In this document: positions 8,983 to 18,292 of the stretch, in pieces
How positions within the stretch are numbered: position 1 is the stretch's first letter
How the letters are laid out: the number at the start of each line of letters is the position of its first letter
DNA from: an uncultured Lachnospiraceae bacterium
GTDB taxonomy: Bacteria; Bacillota; Clostridia; Lachnospirales; Lachnospiraceae
Assembly: GCA_947175175.1 (NCBI GenBank)
Contig: CAMWLV010000007.1
Location: forward strand, 1-50,881
Direction: 5' to 3'
DNA: 50,881 bases
Notes under the pieces: model-generated
What the model saw: only the letters and a program-made list of their open reading frames with translations
Told to the model about the DNA's origin: nothing
The model's database searches: none
Made by a program: the position numbers and the translations under genes

Positions 8983-11658
8983 ATGTTGTTATTTTTAAAG
9001 ACAGTGAATATTATAGGGATCCTGCTCATGATTTTTATGCTGGCGGTCATATTCAGGCAGCAGCCTTCCAAAGTGCAGACGGCATTCATTCTGTATAACC
9101 TGTTTACCATTGTATTTGTTGTCGGAATCCATTTGGAACTGATTCATTCGGATACGGTGGGAGAGGCTTTGTCTGGATTATGTGTCCAGTATGTGGGGCA
9201 GGCAGGGCTGCTGATGTCTCTGTTGTGGTTTGTGTCGGAGTTTTCCGGGTTTTTTATTTCAGCGTGGGTGTACAGACTGGAGGCTGTATGCAACGTCATG
9301 GTGCTTGTGGGTGTCTTTACGGCTGAGAGACACCCTCTTTTTTACACTTCCATGAAAATACTGACAGATGGTTTGTATAATCGGATTGAGGTGGGGCATG
9401 GCATTCTCTGGTATCTCCATTTTGCGCACCTGTACCTGGTTGTGATCATGATTCTGATCCTGTGCGTTGTGAGATATAAGGGAAGTACACCCATACAGCA
9501 AAAAAGGATTGTATATATCGCGGTGGGAATCGGTGCCGAGGCGGCATTGCTCCTGTTAAAGATCGCAGGGGTGTTTGGCAGTTATAATCCGATTGTGATC
9601 GCCATGACATTTAGTATGTTTTGCATGATGATGGCAATGGTCCGGTACAGCTATTTTGATTCCCTGCACGCAGCAGTTGATAATGCCTTTAATCATGGAA
9701 ATGAGGGGCTGGTCATTCTCGACAGTGCGGATACGATTATCTTTGCAAACCGCAGAATGGATGAATTGTTTCCGGATATCCGTAAGGGCAGTGTGATCAG
9801 CAGATATGAGGAGATCAGGGAGTTGATGGAGAGCGATGAGCATCTGCTTCGGCGGGATGGTGATGTTTACGAGCTGCGCGAGGAAAATATTGTTGAGCAG
9901 GGGGAAATCAATGGCCGTATGCTGTGGTTTGTGAATCAGACACAGCAGCTTTTGGCACTGCAGAAGCTCAAGGAGGCAGACGAAGCAAAAACTCAGTTTT
10001 TGATGAAGGTCAGCCATGAGCTGCGCACACCTATGAATACCGTACTCGGTATGAATGAGATGATTCTTCGGGAAAGCCATGAAGAGGCGGTCAAACATTA
10101 TGCAAAAGAGGTGGCAGATGCCGGAACCCATATGATGTCCCTGATCGACGAAGTGTTAGATGCCTCCCGGCTTGAAAGTGGAGCGCTTACGATCGTGAGA
10201 AATCCTTATCGGGTAGGAGAGGTGATCGAGAGAGCAGAAGAACTGATGCGCTCGCAGGCGGAGAAAAAGGGACTTATTTTTACAGTGGAAGCTGCAGAAT
10301 GCCTGACAGCAAAAAAATGTATCCAGCTCGGTGATTCTGTGCATATGCTCCAAGTGCTGGTAAATTTGTTGTCTAATGCAGTCAAATATACGGATACTGG
10401 TTTTGTCAGACTAAAAGCGGATATTCTGGAAAAGTCGAAGGGCAAATGGCTCATACTGTCTGTCAGCGACAGTGGTATCGGAATCCAGGATGAAGAATTG
10501 GAACAAATCTTTGAAAATTTTGGCCGTGGGAGCAATACAGGCAGCAGAGATGGTCTGGGACTTGGTCTTGCCATTGTAAAGCAGTTGACAGAGGCAATGG
10601 GAGGGACACTTACAGTAGAAAGCACACAGGGAGAAGGGAGTGTATTCTCTGTCCTGTTCCCATGGATAGAGATGACGGAGGAGGCGGTAAATGGATGGGA
10701 GCATGAGGAGACAGGAAATGAGGAATTCGAGGTACAGGATAGAGAACTAGGCTTTCCAGATTTTCACGCGAAAACCATTCTTGCAGTGGATGACAATGCA
10801 AACAATCTGATGGTGCTCAGGCACTTGTTAAAACGAACTGGGGCTGTGGTGGAAACAGCAGAGGACGGTCAGACTGCTGTAGAAGCATGCAGGCAGCGGA
10901 AATATGATTTAATTCTGTTAGACCATATGATGCCAATAATGGATGGGATTGCTGCGCTCCACCGAATCAGGGAGCAAGAAGACGGAAAGAATCGGGATAC
11001 AAAGATTATAGCACTGACAGCAAATGCCGGGAAAGGAGCCAGGCAGATGTATCGATCGGAAGGTTTTGCAGACTATATAACAAAACCTGTTATTCCAGAG
11101 CGATTAGAACATGTGTTGAGCCACTATCTCGGCACAGGGAAGGAAACAACCATTTCGGATGTGGGTGAAAGGACAAAAGTACGTGAAGAGTCAAACGAGT
11201 GGCCGACAAAAGACCCAGCGGAAAACGGATGGCTGGAACTGCTGGAGCGAAACGGAATTGATACTCGGGACGGTCTTCGCTATGCGGACATGGATGCGGC
11301 GTTTTATCGTCAGCTGCTTATATTATTTGCAGAGCAGCAGGAAATGCAGCAAGGGAAATTGGATACTTTGCGCCAGAATATAAGATGTCAGGATGTGCCA
11401 GAGGCGGGGAACGGCGGATGTGAAACACCTGAGAGTATCTTAGCATGGAATGCATGGATTTCTTTCTGTCATGGACTGAAAGGGGAGGCGAGAGGGCTTG
11501 GCGCATCGGTACTGGGTGCGTACTTTTATCAGCTGGAGCTGGCAGGAAGAACGAAAGATAAAGGAAAAATAGAAGAAATCTATCCACATGCCAATAAAGA
11601 ATGGAAAAAAGTTGTGGAGGGGATACGGCTTGCAATGGAGGAACCGCTTTTGTCATAA
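8983..11658 (+). CDS. Hybrid sensor histidine kinase with receiver and Hpt domains
   Basis: An 891-residue membrane kinase. Residues 1-225 hold about seven hydrophobic segments resembling the HisKA_7TM sensory module. A PAS-like segment (~230-320) precedes the dimerisation domain with phospho-accepting His345 in KVSHELRTPMN. The ATPase domain shows an N-box (NLLSNAVKYTD), G1 (DSGIGI) and G2 (GLGLGLAIV). A receiver follows (AVDDNANN; phospho-Asp647 in LLDHMMP; TKP lysine), and a C-terminal Hpt domain carries His830 in FCHGLKGEARGLGA. All phosphorelay residues are intact. The gene ends tail-to-tail with the LytTR gene, overlapping it by 6 bp within a terminator hairpin. Confidence 0.92.
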   Translation: MLLFLKTVNIIGILLMIFMLAVIFRQQPSKVQTAFILYNLFTIVFVVGIHLELIHSDTVGEALSGLCVQYVGQAGLLMSLLWFVSEFSGFFISAWVYRLEAVCNVMVLVGVFTAERHPLFYTSMKILTDGLYNRIEVGHGILWYLHFAHLYLVVIMILILCVVRYKGSTPIQQKRIVYIAVGIGAEAALLLLKIAGVFGSYNPIVIAMTFSMFCMMMAMVRYSYFDSLHAAVDNAFNHGNEGLVILDSADTIIFANRRMDELFPDIRKGSVISRYEEIRELMESDEHLLRRDGDVYELREENIVEQGEINGRMLWFVNQTQQLLALQKLKEADEAKTQFLMKVSHELRTPMNTVLGMNEMILRESHEEAVKHYAKEVADAGTHMMSLIDEVLDASRLESGALTIVRNPYRVGEVIERAEELMRSQAEKKGLIFTVEAAECLTAKKCIQLGDSVHMLQVLVNLLSNAVKYTDTGFVRLKADILEKSKGKWLILSVSDSGIGIQDEELEQIFENFGRGSNTGSRDGLGLGLAIVKQLTEAMGGTLTVESTQGEGSVFSVLFPWIEMTEEAVNGWEHEETGNEEFEVQDRELGFPDFHAKTILAVDDNANNLMVLRHLLKRTGAVVETAEDGQTAVEACRQRKYDLILLDHMMPIMDGIAALHRIREQEDGKNRDTKIIALTANAGKGARQMYRSEGFADYITKPVIPERLEHVLSHYLGTGKETTISDVGERTKVREESNEWPTKDPAENGWLELLERNGIDTRDGLRYADMDAAFYRQLLILFAEQQEMQQGKLDTLRQNIRCQDVPEAGNGGCETPESILAWNAWISFCHGLKGEARGLGASVLGAYFYQLELAGRTKDKGKIEEIYPHANKEWKKVVEGIRLAMEEPLLS

Positions 11659-11677
11659 AGCGGTTCCTTGTTTTTTC
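11640..11677 (+). terminator. Terminator overlapping two convergent stop codons
   Basis: GGAACCGCTTT / AAAGCGGTTCC forms a perfect 11-bp stem with a TGTCAT loop, followed by TTGTTTTTT. The loop and stem contain the TAA of the kinase gene (11656-11658) and the TGA of the LytTR gene (minus strand, 11653-11655), so the terminator is coding for both proteins. The T-run favours the plus strand. Confidence 0.85.
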
Positions 11678-12378
11678 CACTTTTCCACAATATCTAAGAC
11701 TTCCTCTCGCCTCCGCAGAGGAATCTGTGCGATAGAACCATCAGACATAGCAAGGTCATTGCCAGCCAGTCCAATCACATGATTCAGGTTGATGAAATAA
11801 CTACGGCCCACAGAGAGAAAGCAGTCGATTCCCTTGAAAAACTCTGTGATCTGTGTGAGTGTGCCGGGAAAAGAGTGGATACCAGATACCGTGTGCAGAA
11901 AAACAGTGTGGGACTGTCCTGTCTCAAAAAATACAATGTCCGTATATGGTATGGAAAACTCCTTTCGCTTTTGGGTAAATGTAAAGCAAGGTTTCGCTTT
12001 CTGCAGTAAAGAACCACACCGTGTCATAGCATTTTCAAAATGACCGCGGTCATAGGGTTTTTGGAGATAGTACAGGGCGCCTACCTCATAGCTGTCCATC
12101 GCATGTTCTGTAGAGGAGGTAGTAAAGATAATGCCTCCCTGATAGTGCATGGCCCGGAGTTGTTTAGCTGCTTCCATACCACTTAAATTTGACATGAAAA
12201 TGTCAAGGAATATGAGTTCTGGCTTTTGACGGGTCTGAATGAAAGCGTCAAGCAGTTCCTCGCCCGAAGAAAAGGAGACAGGCTCAAAAGTCAGCTTCAT
12301 TCGTCCCGCATAAGTATTCAGATAATGTTTCAGCCGCAGAATATCGCTCTTGGAGTCGTCGCACAAGTATATCAGCAT
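11653..12378 (-). CDS. LytTR-family response regulator (AgrA/VirR-like)
   Basis: A 241-residue cytosolic regulator: N-terminal receiver with acidic pair CDD, phospho-Asp in FLDIFMSNLSG and the KPYD lysine, then a C-terminal LytTR DNA-binding domain (RKEFSIPYTDIVFFETGQSHTVFLHTVSG ... VGRSYFINLNHVIGL). LytTR proteins bind pairs of short direct repeats. I start at the ATG at 12378, where GGAAGTGAT precedes and the receiver begins at once; the frame is open to 12426. It is divergent from the receiver/kinase operon at 12634. No agrB/agrD or other peptide-pheromone genes are seen, so its partner is more likely one of the three nearby hybrid kinases (inference). Confidence 0.9.
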   Translation of the reverse strand: MLIYLCDDSKSDILRLKHYLNTYAGRMKLTFEPVSFSSGEELLDAFIQTRQKPELIFLDIFMSNLSGMEAAKQLRAMHYQGGIIFTTSSTEHAMDSYEVGALYYLQKPYDRGHFENAMTRCGSLLQKAKPCFTFTQKRKEFSIPYTDIVFFETGQSHTVFLHTVSGIHSFPGTLTQITEFFKGIDCFLSVGRSYFINLNHVIGLAGNDLAMSDGSIAQIPLRRREEVLDIVEKWKKQGTAL

Positions 12379-12439
12379 AAATATCACTTCCACTATTTTG
12401 TTTATGTAAGTATAGCATAGTTTCACCCCTTTTTAAGCA

Positions 12440-12533
12440 GCAATTAGGCAGATTTTATGACAATCAGGCAAAAAAATATGGAAACGAGCAATTATAATTT
12501 TGAAACAATCAGGCGAATTTTACGACAATCAGG
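12440..12533. promoter_or_regulatory. Two pairs of direct repeats, probable LytTR binding sites
   Basis: Four near-identical 9-mers: GCAATTAGG at 12440 and ACAATCAGG at 12460, 12505 and 12525. Within each pair the start-to-start distance is exactly 20 bp, as expected for two LytTR domains on one face of DNA. The first pair abuts the weak -35 region of the lytTR gene (minus-strand -10 TATACT); the second lies upstream of the plus-strand promoter at 12589. Autoregulation and control of the kinase operon are inferred. Confidence 0.65.
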
Positions 12534-12588
12534 AAAGTTATGTTGTAAATAGATGTGATTAAAAGTAAAATTAAAAAGCTAAAAATTG

Positions 12589-12594
12589 TATAAT
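12589..12594 (+). promoter_or_regulatory. -10 element of the receiver/kinase operon promoter
   Basis: TATAAT sits 40 bp before the ATG at 12634. No good -35 hexamer occurs 16-18 bp upstream, which fits a promoter that needs an activator bound at the repeats ending at 12533. Confidence 0.5.
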
Positions 12595-12633
12595 AAGAAC
12601 AAAACAAAAAGGAAAAGAAAGGGTGTTTGTTTG

Positions 12634-12996
12634 ATGAAAAAAATTTTGGTTATTGATGATGATCCGATGAATTTGAGGATGGCGACTTTTCTGCTGACGA
12701 AACAATCCTATGAGGTTGTTACCGCAGGATCCGGAGATGAAGGACTTAAGATACTGGATCATACTCCAGTGGATTTGATTCTGTTGGATATTGAGATGCC
12801 GGGGATGGATGGGATTGAAACATTCCAGTATATTATGGTGGAGCATATTGAGATACCAGTTATTTTTCTGACGGCATCGACTGATACGAAGAATGTTATA
12901 GAGGCACTCAGGCTCGGGGCTGTCGATTATATCACAAAACCGTTCGTACCAGAAGATCTTTTGGGAAGAGTCTCCAAGGTGATTGGATATGAATAA
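12634..12996 (+). CDS. Single-domain CheY/Spo0F-like receiver protein
   Basis: 120 residues forming a receiver domain alone: acidic pair IDDD, phospho-Asp in LILLDIEMPGMDG, conserved Thr/Ala in FLTAST and Lys in ITKPF. With no output domain it should act as a phosphate shuttle between kinases or by protein contact. The ATG at 12634 is preceded by a purine-rich stretch (AAAGAAAGGG); the frame extends upstream to 12586 but only through lysine-rich low-complexity residues. It overlaps the next kinase gene (ATGAATAA arrangement, 12989-12996), so the two are translationally coupled. Confidence 0.88.
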   Translation: MKKILVIDDDPMNLRMATFLLTKQSYEVVTAGSGDEGLKILDHTPVDLILLDIEMPGMDGIETFQYIMVEHIEIPVIFLTASTDTKNVIEALRLGAVDYITKPFVPEDLLGRVSKVIGYE

Positions 12997-15568
12997 AAGC
13001 AAGGAGTACATAGAAGGGCAGACAGGGATTCATTTACTGATGGCAGGCATTGTCAGTGTGTTTGGATTCCTGCTCGTTTTGATAACGCTTGTCATGCAGT
13101 GGGAATTATGGACAGTACCGTTGGTGGCCATGGGGATACTTGCCATATGGGTGATTCATATCGGAAAGCTTGGCACAGATGCATTTTACGAATATCTTTG
13201 TACCGGGGTAATGACAATTGGATTTTTTTATTATGGCGCACATGACGCTGTCTTGTTGGATGTGTCTGTCATTGTCTGTATTCTGCTCTTCATGCTGTCT
13301 CTGTTGAACAAGAAGTCTCTGTTGTATCTAGTGGGAACCATGTATGGAATACTATTGCTGTATCATTTGATTTTTCTTGGAACTGTCAATATTGATGCAG
13401 GAATGCAGAATTTGGCGCGGTTAGGGATTGGAGTGGCAGGAACTGTTGGGGCACTGCTGCTCTCAAACACCATGATCGACAGGCGCAGGGCGGAGCAGGA
13501 GAGCATACGAGGGATTGCAGACCAGCTTGAGACAGCAAAGCAGAGAAATGCAGATTTTCTCTCTAATCTGTCCCATGAGTTGAGAACTCCGATCAATATG
13601 GTAACAGGTATCAGCGAAGTCGCACTGGAAAAGGATATGTCCTCTGAGCTGAGGGAAAGCATGCAGTCGATTCGGATGGCGGGTAAGCGTCTGGCTGGAC
13701 AGATCAATGATATTTTGGATTATACGGAGATTTTTGGGAATACACTGGTTGTCACCAATGACAATTATATGCCGGTTTCTGTCATCAATGACATTATTAC
13801 AACGATGGTTATGCAGAATGGCGGACACGATCTGGAGCTTGTGTATGATCTGGATGCCACGCTTCCGGCTGTATTGGTTGGCGATGCAGAGAAGATTTCC
13901 CGTGTGATTCGGATTTTGCTGCAAAATGCCATAAAGTTTACAGAGAAGGGAGGGGTTTACGTCCAGGTTGGATTTCGCAGGGAAAGTTATGGGGTCAATC
14001 TTGACATTGTAATTTGCGATACAGGCATTGGCATAACACCCACCCAGCTTACGCAGATCTATGATGATTTTTATCAGGCAGACACGGGACGCAGTCGGTC
14101 TGCGGGAGGTCTGGGACTGGGAATTCCGATCGCACTTGGACTGCTCAGGGCGATGGGGGGCTTTATGTATTATAGTAGCAAGGAGAATCAGGGGACACAG
14201 ATCCATATATCCATTCCGCAGGGAGTCGCGGATGATACGCCAGGAATGTCTGTCAATAACCCCAGACAGTTTTGTATCGTCTGCTATCTACGGCATGAGC
14301 GTTACAGCAGCAGTGAAGTTCTGCAGTTTTACGACAATGTTGTGCTGCATATGGCAGAGCAGTTTGGGCTTGAAGTATACCGCGCCTATCAATTCGAAGA
14401 ACAGGAGAGAATGCTGCACAGCCACAATGTGACGCACCTGTTTCTCACAAAAGGGGAGTATGAGGAAAACAGTTCTTATTATGAGGAGCTTGGAAAAAGT
14501 ATCTGTGTTGTGCTGATTGCTGCAGAAGGCTATGTACTTCCGACAGGCAGTAATCTGATTTTGCTGCACAAGCCCTTTTTTGCGCTTCCGATTGCCAATC
14601 TGCTAAACGGCATGGCGCATGGGAACGATCTGGGGAAAAGTGTGATGGAGGACAGATTGTTCGTCTGCACAGACGTCCAGGCGCTTGTTGTGGATGATGA
14701 AGAGATGAACCTTATGGTGGCAAGAGGGATTTTGGATAGATATCACATTCAGGTAGATACCTGTCTGAGCGGTGCAGAAGCAGTTGAGAAATGTACAGAT
14801 ACACCGTATGACTTGATCTTCCTCGACCATATGATGCCGGGAATGGACGGCGTGGAGACGCTGAAACGGATTCGGGCGATAGGAGATGGTATCTACCAGA
14901 ATCTGCCGATCATTGCACTGACTGCAAATGCCATCAGCGGTGCCAGGGAAATGTTTAAGAGTGAGGGATTTACGGAATTTGTGCCGAAACCGATAGACCG
15001 CCATGTATTGGAGCGGGCGCTGCGCAGGGTTTTGCCAGAGCGGAATATACAGTACTATACTGAGGCAGATAAAGACAGCATCATTTCGAACGAAACCAAT
15101 GCGGTATCTGTAAAAGATACGATGTCGGAAACCAGCACAGTATCTTTATGTGATACAGTACCAGCGGTGGAAAACACAACATCATTGTTTGACGGTCTGC
15201 GGCGGATCGGCATGAATGTGGAATTGGGATTAAACTATTGTTATGGTGCGGAAGACTTTTATATGGAGATGCTGCAGATGTATTACGATCAGAGTGCCGA
15301 AAAGCGCTCGGAGATTGTTGCTCTGTATGAAAGCGGAGACTGGGCAGGCTATGCCATCAAAGTTCATGCTTTGAAAAGCACCTCCCTGACCATTGGTGCG
15401 GAGAAGCTTTCCGAGCAGGCAAAAGCACTGGAACTGGCAGGAAAGAGCGGTGATGCTGCGTATATCAGGGAGAATCATCAGACGATGCTCGAATCCTATG
15501 AGGCGGTGTGTGCGTGCATCGCAGACAGTATCAGTACAGCTGGCGGCGGGGAGGAGAAGGCGTTATGA
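12989..15568 (+). CDS. Hybrid histidine kinase with degenerate plus intact receiver and Hpt
   Basis: An 859-residue kinase. Residues 1-160 contain about six hydrophobic segments. His196 lies in NLSHELRTPIN; the ATPase domain has LLQNAIKFTE, DTGIGI and GLGLGIPIAL. Residues ~415-545 look like a receiver that has lost its acidic residues (starts FCIVCYLRHE, ends LLHKPFF). An intact receiver follows (VVDDEEMN, Asp613 in FLDHMMPGMDG, PKPI), then an Hpt domain with His793 in VHALKSTSLTIG. The ATG at 12989 overlaps the preceding stop and is preferred to the TTG at 12983. Its stop codon overlaps the start of the next kinase (ATGA). Confidence 0.9.
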   Translation: MNKSKEYIEGQTGIHLLMAGIVSVFGFLLVLITLVMQWELWTVPLVAMGILAIWVIHIGKLGTDAFYEYLCTGVMTIGFFYYGAHDAVLLDVSVIVCILLFMLSLLNKKSLLYLVGTMYGILLLYHLIFLGTVNIDAGMQNLARLGIGVAGTVGALLLSNTMIDRRRAEQESIRGIADQLETAKQRNADFLSNLSHELRTPINMVTGISEVALEKDMSSELRESMQSIRMAGKRLAGQINDILDYTEIFGNTLVVTNDNYMPVSVINDIITTMVMQNGGHDLELVYDLDATLPAVLVGDAEKISRVIRILLQNAIKFTEKGGVYVQVGFRRESYGVNLDIVICDTGIGITPTQLTQIYDDFYQADTGRSRSAGGLGLGIPIALGLLRAMGGFMYYSSKENQGTQIHISIPQGVADDTPGMSVNNPRQFCIVCYLRHERYSSSEVLQFYDNVVLHMAEQFGLEVYRAYQFEEQERMLHSHNVTHLFLTKGEYEENSSYYEELGKSICVVLIAAEGYVLPTGSNLILLHKPFFALPIANLLNGMAHGNDLGKSVMEDRLFVCTDVQALVVDDEEMNLMVARGILDRYHIQVDTCLSGAEAVEKCTDTPYDLIFLDHMMPGMDGVETLKRIRAIGDGIYQNLPIIALTANAISGAREMFKSEGFTEFVPKPIDRHVLERALRRVLPERNIQYYTEADKDSIISNETNAVSVKDTMSETSTVSLCDTVPAVENTTSLFDGLRRIGMNVELGLNYCYGAEDFYMEMLQMYYDQSAEKRSEIVALYESGDWAGYAIKVHALKSTSLTIGAEKLSEQAKALELAGKSGDAAYIRENHQTMLESYEAVCACIADSISTAGGGEEKAL

Positions 15569-18240
15569 TAAGGAAATATTTTAAACGGATTATGGATCAG
15601 AAAGTAGACATGCAGGAACGAATGTTTCGCTTGATCGCAACAATTGGTGTGATGTCATTAACACTTATGTTGGTCTGCAAATTATTGATTGGCGAGACTG
15701 TCATCAATCTGCTCATGCTGGCATTCTTTATTGCCTGTACCACTGCCATTGGTATTATCAGTGTCAAAAAGAATCATGTCAATGCCGGATCTGTTATTGT
15801 CGCTGTGCTGCTTTTACTTTTTCTGCCTGTTAATTTCGTCATTTCAGGCGGTATGTATGGTGGGGCGCCAGTGTGGTTTGTCTTTGCCTTTTTATATATC
15901 AGCCTGACACTGAAAGGGAAGCACAAAGCAGTCTTCTTGATATTTGGGATGGTGATCGTAAGTTTGTGCTATTATATTGCGTTCCGCTATCCCAATTATA
16001 TGGTACAGCATACGTTGGCTGACGCTTATCTGGACTCTGCACTATCTGTTATCTTTGTGAGTGGGCTGACCTGTATTATGATACAGTTTCAGAACCATAT
16101 CTATCAGGAGGAAAACAGGATTTCGAATCAGCAGAAAAAGGAGATCGAGGAGTTAAATAAAGCAGAAAACCGCTTTTTTTCCAGTATGAGTCATGAAATC
16201 CGCACACCGATCAATACGATCATTGGTCTGAATGAGATGATACTGCGCGATTCGGTTTCTGACGAAGTTGCCGAGAATGCAAGACATATCCAGGGGGCAA
16301 GCAAAATGCTGCTCACTTTGATCAACGATATTCTGGATCTGTCCAAGATTGAGTCCGGCAAGATGGATATCATCAATGTGTCGTACGAAACGGGAGTCAT
16401 GTTCTCTGAGATCATCAATATGATCTGGATCAAGGCAAAGGAAAAAGGGCTGGAATTTAACATGGATGTGGATTCCTCCATTCCGAGTATGCTCTGCGGC
16501 GACGAGGTGCGGATTAAACAGATTTTGATTAATCTGCTGAACAATGCCATCAAATATACAAAAGAGGGCAAAGTCACCCTGGGTGTCAAGTGTGAGCGTA
16601 CTACACTCAACAGAGTGCGCGTATACTACTCTGTGAAGGATACCGGGCAAGGGGTAAAGAAAGAAGATATCCCGTATCTGTTCGATGCGTTTCAGCGGGT
16701 AGATGAGGAGAAAAACCGCCATATAGAAGGAACCGGGCTGGGGCTTAGCATTGTCAAGCAGCTGGTCGATCTGATGGGCGGCGAGATCAGCGTCAACAGC
16801 GTCTATACGAAAGGTACAACGTTTCTTGTCATGTTGGAACAGGATATCATTGAGGAGAAGGAACTTGGTGTTTTTTCATTGGAAACCCGTGTAAATGCAA
16901 AAAGCAGGACGCAGTACAAACAAAGCTTTGAAGCGCCCAAAGCGCAGCTGTTGATCGTGGATGACAACGAAATGAATCTTATGGTGGCAAAGAAGCTTCT
17001 CTCTGATACAAAAATCCAGATTGATACAGCGTCAAGCGGTGCGGAGTGTCTCAAATTAACGCAGAATAAGCATTACGATGGAATATTAATGGATCATCTG
17101 ATGCCCGAGATGGATGGAATCGAATGTCTTCACGCGATCCGCGCTCAGCAGGCAGGTCTATGCCAGGATGTTCCAATTATTGCCCTGACCGCAAATGCAG
17201 GCAGCGATAATCAGGTTTTATATAAGAAGGAAGGATTTAACGGATATCTGGCAAAGCCGATTAGCGGTGCATTGCTGGAAGCCGCGGTATTAAATATCCT
17301 GCCAAAGGAACTGGTGCTGCTCGGTGAGGATTCCCCGGAATTTGAGATCGGAAAGAATGTATTGATGTTTGACCAGCTAAAGCGTGTGCCTATGATGATT
17401 ACGACAGACAGTGTATCGGATTTGCCGCAGGAACTTCTGGAACAGCTTAATATTTCAGTGAGACCCTACTATGTCTGCACAGATCATGGACGCTTTCTGG
17501 ACGGAAAGGAACTTGAGACAGACGCTCTGTTAGCGCATATAGAAGAAGGCAGGCTATGTGCTTCCAAACCGCCAGAAGCGGCAGATTATGAAAGTTTTTT
17601 CGCACAAAAGCTTACAGAAGCAAGAAATATTATACATATCGCAATGGCAAAGTACAGCAGTGAAGGATATCAGAATGCATGTGAGGCAGCAAAAGCATTT
17701 GAAAATGTCACAGTGTTGGATTCCGGACATCTGTCCAGCGGTATGGGAATCGCCGCATTGTATGCGGCCCGTATGGCAGCAGAAGCTGCTGAGGTGACTA
17801 AAATTGCCCAGACCGTAGAGGGAATGCGTACCCGCATCTCCACCTCTTTTATCGTTGACAGCACGGAGACCTTGTACCGCAGCGGGAGAATTCCCAAGAA
17901 TGTAGTTATCATCTGCAATGCCTTAATGCTGCACCCGGTTATTACGCTGCGAAAGAGCAAAATGGCGGTCAGCGGTATATTGATGGGAAGCTTTGCACAT
18001 GTCACTAGAAATTATGTGCGCAGGACATTGAAAAAAACCAAAATGATCGACAGGCGTATTTTATTCATCACGTATGTCGGTCTGGACGAAAAGAAACTGG
18101 AATTCATTCAGGATTTGGTACAGCAGTATTGTCCGTTTGAGCGGATCTATCTGCAAAAAGCATCCTCTTCTATTGCAAGCAACTGTGGACCTGGGACATT
18201 TGGTCTAATGTTTGTGCGGAAAAAGAACGAATCGTGGTAG
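15565..18240 (+). CDS. Hybrid histidine kinase-receiver fused to a C-terminal DegV domain
   Basis: An 891-residue protein. About six hydrophobic segments (1-170) precede His210 in SSMSHEIRTPIN, then an ATPase domain (LLNNAIKYTK, DTGQGV, GTGLGLSIV) and a receiver (IVDDNEMN, Asp510 in LMDHLMPEMDG, AKPI). From about residue 610 the chain is a complete DegV/EDD fatty-acid-binding domain: TTDSVSDLPQELLEQLNI at its start, LDSGHLSSGMG in the middle and SSIASNCGPGTFGLMF at the end. DegV proteins normally stand alone and bind a fatty acid (as FakB does for FakA kinase). Here the domain replaces the Hpt found in the sister kinases. The ATG at 15565 overlaps the preceding stop; the fusion lies within one uninterrupted frame. 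Confidence 0.88.
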   Translation: MIRKYFKRIMDQKVDMQERMFRLIATIGVMSLTLMLVCKLLIGETVINLLMLAFFIACTTAIGIISVKKNHVNAGSVIVAVLLLLFLPVNFVISGGMYGGAPVWFVFAFLYISLTLKGKHKAVFLIFGMVIVSLCYYIAFRYPNYMVQHTLADAYLDSALSVIFVSGLTCIMIQFQNHIYQEENRISNQQKKEIEELNKAENRFFSSMSHEIRTPINTIIGLNEMILRDSVSDEVAENARHIQGASKMLLTLINDILDLSKIESGKMDIINVSYETGVMFSEIINMIWIKAKEKGLEFNMDVDSSIPSMLCGDEVRIKQILINLLNNAIKYTKEGKVTLGVKCERTTLNRVRVYYSVKDTGQGVKKEDIPYLFDAFQRVDEEKNRHIEGTGLGLSIVKQLVDLMGGEISVNSVYTKGTTFLVMLEQDIIEEKELGVFSLETRVNAKSRTQYKQSFEAPKAQLLIVDDNEMNLMVAKKLLSDTKIQIDTASSGAECLKLTQNKHYDGILMDHLMPEMDGIECLHAIRAQQAGLCQDVPIIALTANAGSDNQVLYKKEGFNGYLAKPISGALLEAAVLNILPKELVLLGEDSPEFEIGKNVLMFDQLKRVPMMITTDSVSDLPQELLEQLNISVRPYYVCTDHGRFLDGKELETDALLAHIEEGRLCASKPPEAADYESFFAQKLTEARNIIHIAMAKYSSEGYQNACEAAKAFENVTVLDSGHLSSGMGIAALYAARMAAEAAEVTKIAQTVEGMRTRISTSFIVDSTETLYRSGRIPKNVVIICNALMLHPVITLRKSKMAVSGILMGSFAHVTRNYVRRTLKKTKMIDRRILFITYVGLDEKKLEFIQDLVQQYCPFERIYLQKASSSIASNCGPGTFGLMFVRKKNESW

Positions 18241-18292
18241 AGTGGGGATAAATTGATTGTTATGCGTGCTGGAGCATGCAAGGGGTATAATT
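18241..18292 (+). promoter_or_regulatory. Hairpin leader at the RBS of the solute-binding gene (copy A)
   Basis: TTGATTGTTATGCGTGC is followed by a 4-nt loop TGGA and GCATGCA, a 7-bp stem (18263-18280), then AGGGG and TATAATT before the ATG at 18293. The same arrangement precedes the genes at 46582 and 47148, so this is a repeated translational-leader motif. Confidence 0.6.

Noticed and set aside
9556-10131. 191-residue minus-strand ORF opposite the first kinase
   Set aside because: Shadow of the kinase coding frame, Cys/His-rich as expected for antisense translation, with no supporting signals.
11653-12378. agr-type quorum-sensing locus
   Set aside because: The LytTR regulator resembles AgrA, but no AgrB protease, AgrD peptide or AgrC-type kinase is present nearby.
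18253-18292. CsrA binding site because of GGA in the hairpin loop
   Set aside because: The other two copies of the leader have CAGA and CAAA loops, so GGA is not conserved.
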